A stretch of DNA of 64,000 bases from Trematomus loennbergii (GCA_012861695.1 JAAOOA010000006.1:30414734-30478733); one strand, 5' to 3'. Positions 50,000 to 62,935 are shown, counted from the stretch's first letter. Numbers and translations are program-made. The notes: generated by a model not told the origin, from the letters alone.

Positions 50000-52600
50000 T
50001 GAGTGCCTCTCACACACACATAAGAACTGGGAAGTGAAAGAAAAGGGGAAATTCTTGCGCTGAATTGATGCCTGGTCGTCGTGCTGGGACAATAGAGAGG
50101 GTGTGGGGGTAGAGAGAGAGAGTTAGTTTACATGTCATGCACTTCAGCAGGTTGAACAATTGTGCGAGAGAAGGAGATTATAGTAGTTTGAGCTGTAAAT
50201 AAAGGTTTTCTGGTATACAGGAAATGTCACTTTAATGTTAAATGCACACTTACACTATGCATTGGTAAGAGGGGCACATAATACAAAAGGGTTCTGTGTA
50301 GGTGGGGGACATTTTCGCATTCTCTCAAACATTTCTAGAGAACTGAGCCGTCCACTGTGTTTCCCCCCTGGCAGCCGTGGGTGGGGCGACTGGCCGCTCC
50401 TCTCAGTGCCACTAGATTTCTTCTTCATCCATACACTGTCTATATTCAGTGAGGCTGAAATGAGTCAGGCATCTTTGCCACCAGTGTGATACTGAATTAG
50501 TGTTGTAAACTCTTGTTGTTCAGTTATGTGTCATTGCTTTCCCCGAAACATGCTTACGCCTGATTTGGTTTAAGCCCGTGTGGACATTGTTCAAAGTATG
50601 CCATCACTAAACTTAGGCACATATAGGTTACATCATTTCTTGTTACTTTGTTAAAAGAAAATCACTTGTACATGTATTGTTTTATCCTTTGATTTTCTGT
50701 CAGTTGGATTTGAGATATAAAACTGAACAGTTACATAATAAATGTAAGACGTTGTATTACTTCTAACAATATGATGTAGTCTTATTAGTGGCTTTTATTT
50801 CAGTATTGTAATCTCTCTGATTTGGGTCATTGTGTAATGAATGTGTTCATGTTGGAGAGTTGATCTTGTGATGGGTATTTGTTGTTGTTTTAATGCATTT
50901 TGAATGTCAGAATGAACTGCTGTTTTCAGTTTTGTGTCCGTAAAGAGAACAGTTTTGAAAAAGAGAACCCACAAAAAAAGTGCAATTGAAAACAATGACC
51001 AGAAAAATGGATTGCAAAGGTGTTTACAAGCTAAAATACTGCATTTTACAAAGTCAACAAACAGCCTTGTCTATATCTGTGATGTTTCCATCAGTGTTTT
51101 TTTATTACAAATGCATGTTGGGTAGTTCTCCCTATCTTGCATTACAAAAGTGAACAACAATAGCCGAGTTTACTGCAAAACAGCAGGGTATTCAGTAGAT
51201 CAGATATGAAAGGTACATTTGATATACTCTTCTCTTGACCCTCAAACTGATAACTGACGTTGATTTGAGAGGTATTTGTTGTGATTGATTTGGGGAAAAA
51301 AGCAGTCCTGATCGTTTGTTTCCACAACAATTGCAGATTAAATAGCAAAACTAAAAAACACAAAACGAGAATAATATCTTAGATAACATGACGAAAAACT
51401 AAGTGACCTTCTGGTACTCACTTAAATAACTGTCAGACAATGTTACTTTATCACAAAATATATATTGATGTTACCTTTAACACCTTTGTATAGTAATTGT
51501 AGATTAAACCCACATTGCCCACGTTGCTGTTGGTTTATGTAGACCTCGGTGCAACCACGGCAAGTTTTCTTTAGCATAGTAGACCACTACCACAGTTGTA
51601 GGCTGCTTGACTGTGTCTTTGGTTATTGAGAGCCACTTAACCAACTCTAGGCTGCACACATATAAGCATGTGTAAATGTGAACCATTATTTGGTTTTCTG
51701 AACTCAAGAGCACCCGAGGCATGATTTTCACCGGTTAATTCCATTCTGCATGAGGATGGGTGTGAATGTGTGTGTACAACACATAAGCTCATTGCTTAAA
51801 CCACTGTGAAGTCCCGCCTTAACACCCTTTTCCCCAAACCTTTATTGTCACTCTTGAATTGATAGAAAAAGGGAAGTGCCAAACCACAAAAGAGAACCAT
51901 ATGATGCCGTGTGAAATATTCAATAGTTGCTGTTTCACATGATCTTCACACGCTTTAACTGAAGTGAAAGCATATCATATTCATGACACGGTATTGCTCT
52001 TTTTTTTTAAATGTAGAATGGTTTATTACAGTATGTAAAAAGTTCGTGGCGGGACATATGAATGCATGATTACCGGAGATAGAACTACGATTTTTGGTAA
52101 TAAGTAGTGAATAAAGGTTTTGATTTGCAATATTTATACAACATACCGATATGTGTATGTATTTACATCAATATGTTTTAAAAATAAAATAGAATCTGCT
52201 AATATTTATGGGTAATATTAGGAATAGTGTGAACAGCTAGTTTACTTAACATATACATGTTAGGCTAACGTTGCCTTGGTTAAAGAGCCTGTTGCTGTTG
52301 TGTATTGCTTTGAATTATTTAAAACAAATATTATCTTCTTAAACAGGTATGGTAGTCAGGAGCATCACTTCCTAATGTTTATTGATATATTTAGAGGGAG
52401 GGGATGGCAAGGAATGCTTCAAAATTTAGATTAGATTAATTTCTACCATTTTTTTAATTCATGGTGGTTTCAGTAATCCCATGGTACTTGAGGACATAAG
52501 TAATCTAAATGACTAATGTAATCTTTATGACTTTCAGAAAGGACAGGAGACCAACAGGTGACTATCAAAGGACTAGCAGCAACATGATTATGACGTTAAA
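50000..52600. other. Intergenic DNA, no gene seen
   Basis: I can support no exon, RNA gene or bounded transposon in this stretch. Confidence 0.4.
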
Positions 52601-52717
52601 TGTGTTGTTTTAGGAACATCCATTGTAAATACATGGAATTCAATAAACATTGAATAGCATGTCATGCAGTTTGTCTGTGCCTTTTCCTCCGTGTTGTCCT
52701 GGCATATAGTCTCCACC

Positions 52718-52878
52718 ATGGTTTGCTGTGCTGCCTGGGGATGCTCCAATCGCTCAGAGAAAGGAGTAAGAATCAGAATGTACGGCTTCCCCACTGACAC
52801 AGAGAGGAGGAAATGGCTAGCTCAAGTCAGCAGGAGCAATTTAACAATCAAAACAGACACCGCAACAAAATATGTGAG
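52718..52878 (+). CDS. THAP-domain exon, remainder not found
   Basis: CCACCATGG gives a strong start context. The 53 codons read MVCCAAWGCSNRSEKG, later MYGFPTDTERRKWLAQV and TKYVR, and end at a plausible donor (GTGAG/GTAATC). C-x4-C near the N-terminus, the FP pair and the W after RRK are THAP zinc-finger features, with spacing as in fish THAP proteins. The second half of the finger, C-x2-H as in VCxxHF, should be in the next exon, which I could not find within the window. THAP fingers occur in host DNA-binding proteins and in P-type and Kolobok transposases. It could be a live gene's first exon or a stranded fragment. Confidence 0.6.
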
Positions 52879-52934
52879 GTAATCATATTTTTCACAAAAC
52901 GAAGACCACACCATTGGGAAGCTTAATGTCTGTT

Positions 52935-53205
52935 TAATAAAAATAAGGAACAGGGAGAGGCTTGCAAAACTCTGGGAGTTGAGACTCAGGTGCAGGGTGA
53001 GGGTCTCATTGCAGGTCTTCAGGCTCCATTGAATCCCCCTGGGGTTCTTGTGCTGAAAGAGGGAGACAAAGACAGGAGAAAGGGTTAGATACATCTATAT
53101 AGCAACCTATAGGATGGGAAATTGCTGACCTATTTTAAACTTACCTTGTGTTTTCACTCTCACTTAAGTCCCTCTCCCTTTGCCATCAATCCAAAATCAG
53201 CTGAG
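52935..53205 (-). ncRNA. Candidate spliced minus-strand transcript
   Basis: Two segments have canonical splice sites on the minus strand: 53205-53145 (acceptor ATGTTGCAG, donor CAAG/GTAAGT) and from 53052 downwards (acceptor CTCTTTCAG). A further donor TATGG/GTGAGT sits at 53281. The introns are 92 and about 75 bp, short but normal for fish. No conserved reading frame crosses the junctions, so if transcribed it is probably non-coding. This rests on splice motifs only. Confidence 0.25.
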
Positions 53206-54179
53206 CTGCAACATAATACAGACAGGTAATAATCAACAGAATCACAAGGACATTATATGGCTCTGCTAAAAACACTCACCCATAAGTTACGTTTTTGTTT
53301 ACTGTTTGGAAGTCTCAAATATGCACTCTAAATCCATATCAATAGCGATGTATCACAAAAATAGCTCTCATCCTTATTATTGTGTAACGTTAACTATATT
53401 ATACTAGCTTGAACTCCAAAATGGATATCCTCATTTCACCACCTCCACCCACTACAATCACACGCCCCAATGTTATATTTAACTAATATTTAACTCCCTC
53501 CACCCCGGATAAAAGCACGTTAAGAAGCCCTTTTTCTCTAATTCCACAACGTTGGATTGAAATAACATTAGGAGAACGGATTAATAGGCTGTTCATGGTT
53601 AACGTGTGTTGCTAACTTTATCCGGTATCCTAGCCTAATCTGTTATCTGTAAACGTTCCCTAAACTACTGATTTAGGGATAATCCACTAACATCCTTTAA
53701 TACACATGTTCATTTGACTCAGATGTGCTGATAATATCCGCAATATAAATCTTTAAAACGTCCATCACGAACGGTCTATTATGCTGCAACTCTACTGTGC
53801 TGCTGGCCGCAATAGTTCCCAAGTCAGCGGCAAGCTAACTTCCGGGGAACTATTAAGGGCTCCACGATCCGCCATTGCTGTAAAAAAAACTGGTCCATTG
53901 GAGTGAACGGAGATGTCGTAACTCTTCTATCTATATGGCGCTGGGCTTCCTATTTTGTATGGACATGCTTTTATTTTGAAGGAGAGTTAGCGCTGTTGAC
54001 AGGAAGTTGTTGTTGCTATGGAAACAACGTGACGGAGATTAACGGAGAAAAAGTAATATCTACATATAAAGACGGAGAAAGTAAACAATAACGTTTATGG
54101 TTAAGTGTTAGCAGCCCCGAAGAGGCACAAGCTCTTACGTTGATATTGGAGATTTCAATACAATTTAGCCAGTGCAAGC

Positions 54180-54266
54180 TGCCAAAAAAAAAGAAAAACG
54201 AATATCCGAATAACGAAATTTGAAACCTCCAACGAACGAATATTCGGATATTCGGGTACAGCCCTA
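54180..54266. repeat. Decayed hAT end (ATTCGGATATTCGGG)
   Basis: CGAATATTCGGATATTCGGG followed by TACAGCCCTAA looks like the right terminus of a hAT element of the CAGGGCTGTA type. I found no left partner. Confidence 0.4.
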
Positions 54267-55589
54267 ATGTGCAGGGAATTTAGCAGGATACAATCCTATA
54301 TAAGCTAAAGGTTAACAACAGGAGATATATGCTCGCACTGCTGATTTTGTGTAAAGAACTTTGAAGCACATGCATATGATTGGCACATGAATCAGATTGA
54401 TTACAGTCAAAGTTAAGGGATGCAAGCTACTGTTAAAGTGTCACAAAAAGTTCAGGATTTCTACGTTTTGCTGAAATTTCTCTGTGTGTATTTTTGTTTA
54501 TCAGTCTGTCTCTGAGTGGTTGTCCACGGCTCTGTTTCTGCTCGAGTATCAGGTGTGTGCTTCAGCTAACAAAATTATAAATTGTCCACTGACTGGCAGC
54601 CCACCACCCCACAAACCCCCCAGGATATGCAGCTTGATATTTTTCTCTCAGTTTCTGTCTGTCTGTGGTTCAACCTGTTGCCATCTTGTGATTTTGAGCC
54701 GACGACCGCGGCTGCTGTGTTTCCCCTTAAAAAGCTAGCGTCTGCATGCAGACACACATCCCACTATAGCTATATGTCGCACACGCACGTAACTCCACAG
54801 TCATCACAGATCCAGTGTTTATTTGATGTGTTTCAAATAGCAACGTGTGACCACAGTGAATGTGCCAGTGTTGTGACAAAGCTGAGTTATCATACTAGCA
54901 GCAAGAAAATGTGGAAGTCTGGTCGCTGACAACTGTCTGTATGAATTGTTTGATGACAGAGTTGTGTGGGTGTGTGTGGTAAATTGACACACGTCTGTGT
55001 GGCAACACTCACATCATGATTCTCAGGATGTCTAATTTGATGCAAAGTTGTGTTTTTCTGGGAAATCATGCTCTTATTGTCTGTGGTGTGTTGATATAAA
55101 AACAAATCGGCTATGTTACTTATTACTTGCTAGTGTGAAGGAAAGACTGAATTGTTGGAGGCTTGGCTGAATGTGTGTCAGTTAAAAGGAAAGACTGTTT
55201 CCATTGATAACAGCGCAGAAAGGTCCCCTGTGTGTATTTTCGGCATGAACTCATTTGTATTCATTGATAAGAGAGTGTAGATAAGAAAGCAGGCGTCTGA
55301 GTAAGAATTATATCATTTAAAGAAACGTGTTCAGTCTAACCAATGCTGCCTCGAGATAGAGACTTTTTGTTTTATTAAGGATGTGTGTTTGGAAAGAAAG
55401 AATGTTAGAGATACGTTTTCCTTTTATTGAAATGTGCCTTTTACAGTTTGGCTTTCCTTGAATCCTCCACTTTACCAACAGCACGTTGATAAAGCACGGT
55501 GGGCGTTTTTAATGTGTTGCCTATGCAGAAATAACATATATATATATATGTGTTCCTCTTTTACAACTGCATTTCTTTCTCACCAACAG

Positions 55590-58500
55590 CAGCAGTTAGA
55601 AATGGAGCCCCGACTAATGAATAATCTGAGGGTGGTGCTCCTCTTCTTCATCCTCATCTCTTCAGGTAAGATAAGCACACATGGAAAAAAGCACCTTTTA
55701 TCTTAAGTAGCTTTTTAAAACTCCTTTTCATTGTCTCAACAGTGTTGCTCAACTTTATGCTTGTTTGTGTACGTGGTGTTTCAGACGTATTCAAGACTAG
55801 ACATTCAAATACAATTTATGATAGAGACTTCTAACATACACCACATGTTTATTATGGCAGACCTGATAACATGTATTTCTCAGGTAATGGTATAACTCAT
55901 GAGCCAATTGCCTTTCTTTTTTATGTTTAACAATATACGATAAGTGTAACATTGTGAGAATTAGGCACCTGAAGTGCCTCTTTAAAAACAACAACAAGAA
56001 GGATCATTTTGTAGACAAAAAGGAAACATTTCACTTGCCACCCATGCAGTTTCACTTGTACAAAGAACTATTTTTCATTTCATTTAGCTGACGCTTTTAT
56101 CAACAGCAACGTGCAATTAACCATAACACATACAAACTCAGACCAACAAGAAACATGCAGGTGCATCCGCTTCAAAGCCAACCCATTTTAAGTGCTACAT
56201 ATTCAATCATTTTGTGGCCAAGTACAAGCAAAACAGGCTGGTTTTCAGTGTGCAACGGAACATGTGTAGCCTTTCTGCTGTCCTGTCTGAGGTCAATTAA
56301 AGCATGGTACCAGCAAAGGTCATTTAAATGTTTAGGTTGTCAAATGAACTCTCAGACACTGACTGAAACCCCTGCATGTGTATAATTACACATCACATAA
56401 CACACATCACAAATGTTTTGTTGCACGCCAAAGGGGCTTTTATTTTGTTGCAGCAACAACTCTGCATTTTCTTCTTGCATCAATAGCTGCTTTCACACCA
56501 AGTACTTTGCCGTACTTAGTTCCCAGTACTTAGTCCCGCTGAACTCTTTAGTCCCGGAACTGTCCTAGTAAATCGCGTTCACACCGGAATGAGTCCCTGA
56601 GGGAGGATTAGCAAATGAAGCCGCTGACGTCACTTCTTCTTCTTCTGCTTTGGGTTTACTGGCAGGCCGCAAACAACTTCACGGCGTATACTGCCACCCG
56701 AAGGAGTTAGGGACTGGCTTCAGTAGAAGCTGCTGGGTCGCGTCTTCCGAGTAAATCGCCAGAAGCGCCGGCACCTCCTCATAATTCCACCGCTCCCACG
56801 TTGTATTTTGTGTTGCCATAAGTTAGTCTCTCTCCGTTGGTGCCTGGGCTAATGCTAATGCTAATAATGCTAATGCGAGCAAATAAAATGGCGGCTTCAC
56901 AAAACCTTTCGGAGTTTTACGGGGCGTGGTTTGCAATTCGCCCAGCCAATCAGAAATTGGAACCTTTTCCAACCCCAGGAAAGTCCACCTCTCGAGCAGG
57001 GACTGAAAAGGGGTGAAAAGGTTCCCATGAACTAGGTTCTAGTTCCAGATCTTTTTGGTGTGAAAGCAAAATCCCAAGAACTATCGGAACTATTCCTGGG
57101 AAAAGTACTCCGGTGTGAAAGAGCCTAATGCTTCCATGCCGCATTTCAACATGTACTATAAGCTGGGTGACACATTTTTTACTGCGTTTAGAACCTCCAC
57201 AATGTTTTATCACCATTAATTGAGGATATAAGGATATTGGAAAATATTTTGGAAAAATAACACTCAATCAACGTTTTATTTTTGTTATGACCACTTTTTT
57301 GTTGTGTGAGCTCATCAATGTATTTCAGATAAGTTATACCAAACATCAATCCAATGTGTGACTACGTTTTGTCTCTTTCAGCTTCCAGTGAAAATGACCT
57401 GGACTTGAAGTTTTGTGGCGTGTGGCAACACGGTAAGGGCAGCCTGAGTCTGAACGTCAACCTCTCCAAAGGCTGCAGCGGGATCTCAGTCTCAGCCAAT
57501 CAGAGCGCTCTGTCCATCGAGGGCCAGATCACAGCTCAGTGTAAACGGGCCAATAAGATCCAGCTTGGACTGAATTTGAAGGAGGAAACTCCCTTCTGTC
57601 TGTACTGGGACCCATTGCTGGACCACTTGATGCTGCAGGTAAATCAGAAAAGAAGGAGGCTCGCAGCAGATTTGTTGAGGAATTTCCATGCAGTGGAATC
57701 TAACCCTGGCTTTTATTTGTGTTGTACAGGTGGGAGGAAAGAACCTCACTCTGTGTTACCCTGCCAGCCTAAAGGGTTCCTCCTGCTGCACCGATCTGTC
57801 TAACGGTCCCAACGCAGGCGAAGCCCCTACGGCATCAAGAATGGAACCGTCAAAACTGATTTCATCTCCTCTAAAACAAGAACTCACTACAATTTCACAG
57901 CACAACCCATCAACTGCAGTAAGAGAGAATGTTATCTACAGCTCATATCTGTCTATATGTAAATTCAGCTACTCAGTGTTTTGTTGTATCTTATTGTTGT
58001 TATTTGTATTCATACTGCTACTTATCCCTGCGGGAGGTGTTATCTGTGTTTCATTTTGTTATTCTGTTGCTGCTTTGACACAAACTTTCCCCACGGGGAT
58101 TAATGAAGCTCTATCTTATATTTTCTTTTCATTTTCTATCCTATCTTATCTCATTTATTTTCTGATTGTACATACATTTTCTGTATGGTTTTATAGGTCA
58201 CTGCTTGTTAAAATGTTCCTTGTGTCCAGGGTGAATTTTATCCTTTAAAGATGGTTTTAAAATTGTCTTTAGAGTCATACAAACTCCAATTCCAATGAAG
58301 TTGGGACAAGTAAAACGTAAATAAAAACCGAATACAATGATTTGCAAATACTTTTAGACCTAAATTCAATTGAATACACTACAAAGATGAGATATATAAT
58401 GTTCAAACTGATAAACTTTGTGAACAGGTTAATTGGAAACAGGTGAGTGTCATGATTGGGTATAAAAGGAGCATCCCCGAAAGGCTCAGTTATTAACAAC

Positions 58501-61500
58501 TTTGTTAACAAATATGTGAGCAAATAGTCCAACGGTTTAAGAACAATGTTTAATCAACATACAATTGCAAGGAAATTAGGGATTCCATTGTCTACAGTCC
58601 ATAATGTCATCAACAGATTCAGGATTCTCTGGGCCCGAGATAATCTGAGATGGACTGATGCAAAGTGGAAAGGTGTGCTGTGGTCTGATGAATCCACATT
58701 TCAAATAGATTTTGGAAATGATGGACGTCGTGTCCTCTGGACTAAAGAGGAAAAGGACCATCCAGATTGTTATCAGCGCAAAGTTCAAAAGCCAGCATCT
58801 GTGATGGTATCGGGGTGTGCATGGGTAACTTGCACATCTGTGAAGGCACCATTAATGCTGAAAGGTACATACAGGTTTTGGAGCAACATGTGCTGCCATG
58901 AAAGAGACGTCTATTTCAGGGACGTCCCTGCTTATTTCAGCCGGACAATGCCAAGCCACATTCTGCACGCGTTACAACAGCGTGGCTTCGTAGTAAAAGA
59001 GTGGGGGTACTAGACTGGCCTGCCTGCAGTCCAGACCTGTCTCCCATTGAAGATGTGGGGCGCATTATGAAGCGCAAAATACGACAATGGAGACCCCGGA
59101 CTGTTGAGCAACTGAAGTCGTACATCAAGCAAGAATTGGAAAGAACTCCACCTACAAAGCTATTAGTGTCCTGAGTTCCCAAACGCTTAGTCAGTGTTGT
59201 TAGAAGGAAAGCTGATGTAACACAGTGGTAAACATGCCCCTGTACCAGCTTTTTTGGAACGTGTTGCAGGTATCAAATTCAAAATAAGTTAATATTTGCA
59301 AAAAAACATGAAGTTTATCAGTTTGAACATCACATATCTTGTCTTTGTAGTGTATTCAATTGAATATAGGTCGCAAAGGATTTGCAAATCTCTGTATTCT
59401 TTTTTTATTTTCCGTTTTACACAGCGTCCCAACTTCATTGGAATTGGGGTTTGTATTTCAAGTGTCATGTTTGAACGTTTTAAATCCCCAACTGTGCTTT
59501 TTTTTTTTTGCAGCAATGTTATGTGATCAACAGAGCCAGCAATCCACCGGAGGCAACATGTAATTTCCTCTCCTTTTTTCTACTAACGCACCATCACAGT
59601 AACCGTCAACATCCTTTGTCACATGGCGTTGTGTTAATTTCTAAGGCCTCTGTTGTGAAGCCTATGTAATGAAATGCACTACAAACAGGAAGCTAAACTG
59701 TATACTATTTTAGGGTAGGGGGGGGGGGTTACAAAAATATGCTTGCTCCTTTACCATCGAAAACCACAGTTTTAACATAGTATCATGGTGTGTGTCCAGG
59801 ACTGAACGGGCTGCGGTGAAGTCCTTCGCTGGTTGGAACATCGAGCATCCCTGCGCTCGCAGCTCCGAGGTGGAGATGACGGAGGATTTCAGAGGCGTCA
59901 ACGTCACATCGCCTGTAAGACTAAGCTTCAAGATTCAAAGATATAATGGCTTTATTATCATTTGCAGTGTAGTACTAAAGACATTAAAATAAATAAAGAA
60001 GTTAAATGGTGCAAGTGAGATGCCGGATCAAATTAATTTTGTACATGCATAATCAAATAAGATGAGACATATTGTAACATGAAATACTGTACAGTAGAAC
60101 AAGTAGATGTAGACTGTTATCAAATGTAAGTGACTTATATCTTTTTTTCCCCAGCACATTACAAACCTTATTCGTGTTTTAAAGGCTCAGTGTAGCGGCG
60201 AGTTATAATAATAATAATAAATTCAATTTATAAAGCACCTTTCATTGCTAACAACAATCCCAGGTGCTAAGGAGTTATAAAAGAAATGTAACAGAAAATG
60301 TACTTAAAACTAAAAGTATTTCTGAGGCACCAGCTAGCAAATCTTATGCAGGGAAAAAGATCCAAAGTCCAGGCAAGAATGTCTTTTTGTGCACTTTATT
60401 CCAAGAAACAAAGGGTTTATCATTATTGCCTTGCATCACCAGGTGCCCAAAATGCCCGGGGCCCAAAACCACCTTCAAAATAAAAGCATATAGAATGACT
60501 TTATTTAACTAAAATAATTACACTAAATAATAATGAATGAATTATAGAAAAAATCAAGAAAATAAATATTTAACTATTACAAATGATAAATAAACATATA
60601 GCTCCAACACGCAGATTCAAAGACGTGTAAAGTAAACAGCACTAAAGAAAACAATCTTTCTACAAGGTCCATTTGTTTGCTTTTTATCAAGTCATCATAA
60701 CATATAAAGAGCTTTTTCTTGGTCAAGAAAAACTTCACACTTTAGAATTTCCACAGAAATGTCGTGTCACCGGCCACATCAGCAGGCTTTCGTAACAGTG
60801 TTTCCATCTTAGTTTCATTTTAGCTGCATATCCAAAAACTGACACTAATATCCTGGGACACAACAGAAACTGAAACGCATTACTTATGTATTTCCTTATG
60901 CATGCTTTGCTGTAAATTGGAAGGTTGTATAAGCAATCGTTCATAACACTGAAAGTAAGTGACTTCATGTCAGAAAACAAAGAAAGCTGCTATAAAGATG
61001 AATTAAGAAGTTAAATTGTATTTGAACAGAAAGCATGTCCGGATAGAGACAGTAAAGGATTTAGTTATTTCCGAAATTGTTCATTTATTCAGTAAAAGTG
61101 CCATTGACTTGTCTCTACGCCACAGTATATTACAGGTCAGCTGAGTGGGCAGCATCTCGGTGACTGTGCACGTCCATCTTTAATCAGAGGCTAACTTTAT
61201 AGCAGGTTTCAAACTCAGTAAATGAGTAACTTTTAACATTATATTTAAGTCAAGGGTAGTGGTGATTTAGTTGAGAAAATAGGTGAGAGGGTAACCACAT
61301 GAAAGTGAACGATACAAGCATTTTACTGACAAGTACAGGACAGATTTAGAAGCTGGCATTTTTCCTTCCTAACTATCTTAAAATAGGGCCATTTGTGTTA
61401 AGTGCCCAGCAATCCACATGCAGATGTACTCATTACAACTCTCACAAGCAGAGCAGAGGCTGCTTCAACTCATTGATTTAGCTCAAAATATGTTTGACAT

Positions 61501-62870
61501 TGTTCCTGCATCCTGTATTTATTGCAATATGAAGAACTGATGTTCTGTTTATGGTTAAGGGTTATCCAGTTCACTTTTCTTGCATTTACTAAAATTGACC
61601 CACTCTAACTTTTCAATGTATTGGTCCTTTTCTCTGTTTTCAGTTCTCTAAAGGTGAATCTGCAGAGTCCGCTACCACTGTCCACCTCCCTCCCGCTCTG
61701 AAAGAAGCTGCAAAAAAGTCAAACAAAGTAGTCTGCACTTTCTTCCAAAATAACTCTTTGTTCCAGGTAAGGCTCTGATTGCACGCACCTTTCTATCTGC
61801 ATGAAACACTTAAAGAAGACATATTCAGCTCATTTTCAGGTTCATATTTGTATTTAGTGTCTCTACTGTGACATGTCTCCATGCTTTAATGTTCAAAAAG
61901 CTCTTTATTTTTCTCATACTGCTCTTTCCCCCCTCTGTCTGAAACCAGAGCCCAGTCTGCGCTGATTGGTTAGCTGGACGGCTCTGTTGTGATTGGTTAA
62001 CCACTAAGTCACCAATGTACAAGAGAAAATCAGAAATATATAGATTTTTTTTGCTGTTGTTGACACCTCGCCTAGCTTTGCATGGTGGGATCAATCTAGT
62101 CACAAATTAGATTTTTTTCACAAATCAAATGTACTTGGTATTCAGATTTAGGAATAAGTTAATACTTTTGCTACATTACTATGAATCGTGCCTATTCAGA
62201 AAAAAACAATATAGTGATATTGAGGAGATGAAAGCTGGAACACAATTGACAAATGTTCAATGCTGTTGCACCACAGTGGCAGTGGCTCAGTCAGTAAGGG
62301 CTTGGACTGGGAGCTGTAGGGTTGCCGGTTCAAGTCCCCGACCAGACCTAAAATATGGAGTGTTACTTGGAGAGTTCCCAGTTCACCTCCTGCCTGCCGT
62401 GGTGCCCTTGAGCAAGGCACCGGACATCCCCCTTCCCCCCTCACTCCCATTGCTCCCCGGGCGCTGTACAATAGCTGCCCACTGCTCCTGGTACTAGACT
62501 CCTGGTACTAGGATGGGTTAAATGCAGAGCCAAATTCACTGTGTGTGCTGTGTGCTCTGCATGTGTGACCATTAAAGAGGGGTTCATCCCTCCCAATTCT
62601 ATCACCTTACTAACGCGGGTGATGTGAGATGATCTTCCAAAGTAAAGCAATCAGTGGTTCCTGGTCAAAAATGTAATTTATCTTTTGAATTTCTGACAAA
62701 TATGTCGGCTGTGTTATATCATATGTATATAAATGTTTTTGTTTGTGTTCCAGGAGGTTGACAAGGAGGCCAGGGTTCTTGATGATGTGGTGGGAATCAC
62801 CGTGGAGAACGAGATCATCGCCAATCTTTCTGAGCCAATCAGGATTGCCTTTCACCATGATGTCATACCT
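55590..62870 (+). CDS. adgrg1: ADGRG1/GPR56-like adhesion GPCR, N-terminal exons, partial
   Basis: Plasma-membrane adhesion G-protein-coupled receptor. ATG at 55602, after an acceptor at 55589, so a 5' non-coding exon exists. Coding exons: 55602-55665, 57382-57638, 57730-57918, 59514-59559, 59800-59914, 61644-61766, 62754-62870. MEPRLMNNLRVVLLFFILIS is a signal peptide. Exons 2-3 form a PLL-type domain (DLKFCGVWQHG, PFCLYWDP, NLTLCYPA). Exons 6-7 enter the GAIN domain (VVCTFFQNNSLFQ, DVVGITVENEIIANLSEPI). GPS, 7TM and tail lie beyond the window. Exon 3 is 189 nt where downstream phases require 190: near 57824-57828 GCCCCTACGGC lacks one base, and as written translation meets TGA across the exon 4/5 joint. 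Likely a homopolymer error. Paralogues such as ADGRG5 or ADGRG3 cannot be excluded without the 7TM part. Confidence 0.85.
56486..57126. mobile_element. Harbinger-like MITE in the GPCR gene intron 1
   Basis: Inverted ends GCTGCTTTCACACC and, reversed, GGCTCTTTCACACCGG. Sub-terminal AAGTACT motifs recur at both ends. Flanks contain TA (ATAG left, CTAATG right), compatible with a decayed TWA duplication. The interior is GC-richer than the host (GCGTCTTCCGAGTAAATCGC) and includes GCTAATGCTAATGC repeats. No transposase. Confidence 0.65.
58015..58130 (-). repeat. LINE 3'-end fragment
   Basis: Contains CCCTGCGGGAGGTGTTATC and CCCCACGGGGATTAATGAAG, a LINE/SINE tail motif frequent in fish, upstream of the Tc1 copy in the same intron. 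Confidence 0.45.
58280..59453 (+). mobile_element. Tc1-like transposon, inactive, in GPCR intron 3
   Basis: TA target duplication at 58278-58279 and 59454-59455. Inverted ends begin CAAACTCCAATTCCAATGAA and, reversed, CAAACCCCAATTCCAATGAA. 1174 bp. It encodes a shortened, frameshifted transposase (58546-59174). It is inserted between the third and fourth coding exons of the GPCR gene. Confidence 0.92.
58546..59174 (+). pseudogene. Tc1 transposase pseudogene (DD34E)
   Basis: The start retains a HTH piece, TIARKLGIPLSTVHNVINRF, then jumps to ARDNLRWTDAKW, so the second DNA-binding subdomain is missing. VLWSDESTFQI holds the first catalytic Asp. Near 58935 the frame shifts, after which FQPDNAKPHSA (second Asp) and SPDLSPIED (Glu, 34 residues later) are readable. 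The frame ends at 59174. A full-length Tc1 transposase has about 340 residues; this cannot produce one. Confidence 0.9.
59926..59995. repeat. Retroposon tail fragment in GPCR intron 5
   Basis: AAGATTCAAAGATATAATGG, then CTTTATTATCATTTGCAGTG, a variant of the fish LINE tail. At 60205-60270 a second common tail occurs (AATTTATAAAGCACCTTTCA). Confidence 0.5.
61814..62060. mobile_element. 5'-end fragment of a TTAA-target MITE
   Basis: TTAA at 61810-61813 followed by AGAAGACATATTCAGCTCAT and CAGAGCCCAGTCTGCGCTGA, matching the left half of 28501-29565. No right end found before the SINE. Confidence 0.55.
62268..62585 (+). mobile_element. tRNA-derived SINE in GPCR intron 6
   Basis: The head has RNA polymerase III-type boxes: TGGCTCAGTCAGTAAGGGC (A box) and GGTTCAAGTCC (B box). 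The body contains TTGAGCAAGGCACCGGACAT, CTCCCCGGGCGCTGTA, CTGCCCACTGCTCC and ATGGGTTAAATGCAGAG, all typical of a widespread teleost SINE. The tail is near CATTAAAGAGG. It lies wholly within an intron. Confidence 0.85.
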
Positions 62871-62935
62871 GTACGTTTGTGTTTTCTTTAATCTCAATTA
62901 TCATTATGAACAGTGACCACTTTATATTGTCTTAA

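Noticed and set aside
62268..62350. A functional tRNA gene
   Set aside because: The pol III A and B boxes belong to a SINE head; the sequence continues into the SINE body and does not close a tRNA acceptor stem.
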